Assembly: GCA_900553705.1 (NCBI GenBank)
Contig: USEK01000083.1
Coordinates: 1-6,550, forward strand
Direction: 5' to 3'
Source of the DNA: an uncultured Collinsella sp.
GTDB taxonomy: Bacteria; Actinomycetota; Coriobacteriia; Coriobacteriales; Coriobacteriaceae
Length of the DNA: 6,550 nt
Shown: positions 5,671-6,550 of the stretch, in pieces
How positions within the stretch are numbered: the stretch's first letter is position 1
How the letters are laid out: the number at the start of each line of letters is the position of its first letter
Notes under the pieces: model-generated
Database searches by the model: none
What the model was told of the DNA's origin: nothing
Seen by the model: the letters and a program-made list of their open reading frames with translations, nothing else
Program-made: the position numbers and the translations under genes

Positions 5671-6516
5671 ATGAGGAAAACTCACCCCGTCAACGCGCTC
5701 AAGAAGCTAGGCATAGGCCTCGCCTTTGGAGCTGCAACCATCATGTCCATGCCGACCTCTGCGCTCGCCTGCACGCAGGTCTATATGGGCAACAAGCTGA
5801 CGGCCGACGGTAATACGTACTACGGCCGTGCTGAGGACTACCGCAAGCGTTACCTCAAGCACTTTGGCATCGAGCCTTCGTTTGGCCCTGGTCACACCTA
5901 CAGCTCGGATGAGTCTGCATTCGTGTATACCTCGACCAAGACCTCGTATCGCTACACCTATGTGCGTGACCACCCCAGTCAGTGGGACGAGCGCTGGGAT
6001 GCCTACTCCGAGGCTGGCATCAACGAGAAGGGTGTCTCCTGCTCCGCCACGCTGACCACCTACATGAATGCAGCTGCCAAGGCTGCGGACCCCCTGACCG
6101 ATACTGGCATTGGCGAATATAGCTACGGCAGCGTAATCTTGGGCGAAAGCGCCACGGCACGTGAGGGTGTCGAGCTCCTCGGCAAGATCATCGACGACCA
6201 GGGCGCCTGCGGCAACGACCAGATTATCATCTCCGACAACAATGAGACCTGGCTGTTCGCCGCACTTTCCGGCCATCAGTGGATCGCCATGAAGCTCACC
6301 GATGACATCGCCTCGCTTAACCCCAACATCGGCAACCTCACCTATGACGTCGACCTCGACGACACCGAGAACTGCCTCCACTCCGAGGGCATCGAGTCTA
6401 TGCCTAAGGAGAAGGGCTTTGCCGAGTACACCGACGGCAAGTTCGACGTCGCCAAGACCTACGGCGAGGAGATTGGCGAGGCCGGCATGCACCAGTGGTC
6501 GCGCTATATCCAGGGC
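5671..6516 (+). CDS. Secreted C69-family dipeptidase (PepD-like), 3' end missing
   Basis: Partial gene: 282 genomic codons, then the adapter at 6517. C69 dipeptidases are N-terminal-nucleophile cysteine hydrolases that cleave dipeptides. Residues 1-33 form a signal peptide: basic start with K3, K11 and K12, hydrophobic 13-25, and an Ala-Leu-Ala site. Cleavage would leave C34, the expected catalytic cysteine, as the new N-terminus in CTQVYMGNKLTADG. R53 and D56 (RAED) follow with the R-x-x-D spacing also seen in choloylglycine hydrolases. Other family segments are GINEKGVSCSATLT (116-129), IISDNNETWLF (186-196) and SGHQWIAMKL (200-209). Full-length relatives are about 470-550 residues, so 40-50% is missing, including any C-terminal anchor. 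The ATG at 5671 follows GGAGGG by three bases. It probably acts outside the membrane in peptide scavenging. Beyond 6516 the frame runs into the artefact LSLIHISEPTR. Confidence 0.9.
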
Positions 6517-6550
6517 CTGTCTCTTATACACATCTCCGAGCCCACGAGAC
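6517..6550 (-). other. Illumina Nextera read-2 adapter (library artefact)
   Basis: Not genomic. Positions 6517-6535 (CTGTCTCTTATACACATCT) are the reverse complement of the Tn5 mosaic end, and 6536-6550 (CCGAGCCCACGAGAC) are the reverse complement of the read-2 overhang. The match is exact over 34 bases and ends where the i7 index would begin. The genomic insert ends at about 6516. Confidence 0.98.

Noticed and set aside
5767..5772. Lipoprotein processing site at the Ala-Leu-Ala-Cys of the dipeptidase.
   Set aside because: The -3 residue is Ala and the -2 residue is Leu, unlike the usual L-[AS]-[GA]-C; the cysteine aligns with the catalytic residue of C69 enzymes, so type I cleavage fits better.
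5607..5813. Plus-strand 68-codon open frame starting in the dipeptidase leader, a possible overlapping leader peptide.
   Set aside because: It has no ribosome binding site, runs out of frame into the dipeptidase gene, and its composition looks like a frame-shifted read of that gene.
5671..6516. Bile salt hydrolase / choloylglycine hydrolase, suggested by the cysteine and R-x-x-D start and the gut origin.
   Set aside because: The segments GINEKGVSCSATLT and SGHQWIAMKL and the CTQVYMGNKLTADG start match C69 dipeptidases rather than choloylglycine hydrolases; the two families share only the Ntn fold.
5707..6531. Minus-strand open frame (274 codons) starting MYKRQ.
   Set aside because: It starts within the sequencing adapter and is antisense to the C69 dipeptidase.
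29..6535. A 19-bp perfect terminal inverted repeat bounding the window, like a transposon.
   Set aside because: It is the Tn5 mosaic end used in vitro by Nextera tagmentation and is joined to the known adapter overhangs; there is no transposase gene inside.
1..6550. CRISPR array, tRNA or rRNA, phage or defence system genes.
   Set aside because: No regularly spaced repeats, no cloverleaf-like or rRNA-like segments, and every sizeable gene has a housekeeping or metabolic family assignment.

Overview
The genomic part of this window (about 48-6516) looks like chromosomal DNA from a high-GC, Gram-positive gut actinobacterium of the class Coriobacteriia, most likely Collinsella. This rests on codon use, the style of the HIT, RNase D and C69 proteins, and remembered similarity; no search was run. 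Both ends are not genome. Positions 1-47 carry the tail of an Illumina P5 oligo, an 8-base i5 index and the Nextera read-1 adapter. Positions 6517-6550 are the reverse complement of the Nextera read-2 adapter. The real insert is therefore about 6,469 bp and the last gene is cut by the adapter.

Layout. Five genes run leftward (minus strand): rnd (RNase D, 4246-3113), a YugP-type membrane zinc metallopeptidase (3048-2344), xseA (2228-777), xseB (734-468) and a HIT-domain nucleotide hydrolase (418-83). Two stronger rightward genes follow: a DAGK/YegS-type lipid kinase (4345-5262) and a C69-family dipeptidase with a signal peptide (5671 to the adapter at 6516, C-terminus missing). Between them lies a 30-residue single-pass membrane protein (5272-5364). 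Its Shine-Dalgarno overlaps the lipid kinase stop codon, so the pair is probably translationally coupled. A strong intrinsic terminator closes this unit.

How the parts work together. xseA and xseB encode the two subunits of exonuclease VII and sit next to each other, probably co-transcribed with the HIT gene. RNase D (RNA 3' processing) and the membrane protease are housekeeping genes on the same strand, separated from xseA by a long GC-rich hairpin. The rnd and lipid kinase genes diverge from a 98-bp intergenic region whose central -10 element reads as a promoter on both strands. The dipeptidase has a roughly 140-nt leader with a promoter-like TATAAT, an imperfect direct repeat and a hairpin close to the ribosome binding site.

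No CRISPR array, phage, integron, toxin-antitoxin pair, rRNA or tRNA was seen. The window is mostly ordinary core genome. The most interesting points are the signal-peptide site that would expose the catalytic cysteine of the dipeptidase, the tiny membrane protein coupled to the lipid kinase, the symmetric -10 element, the dipeptidase leader, and the adapter contamination, which creates spurious proteins.
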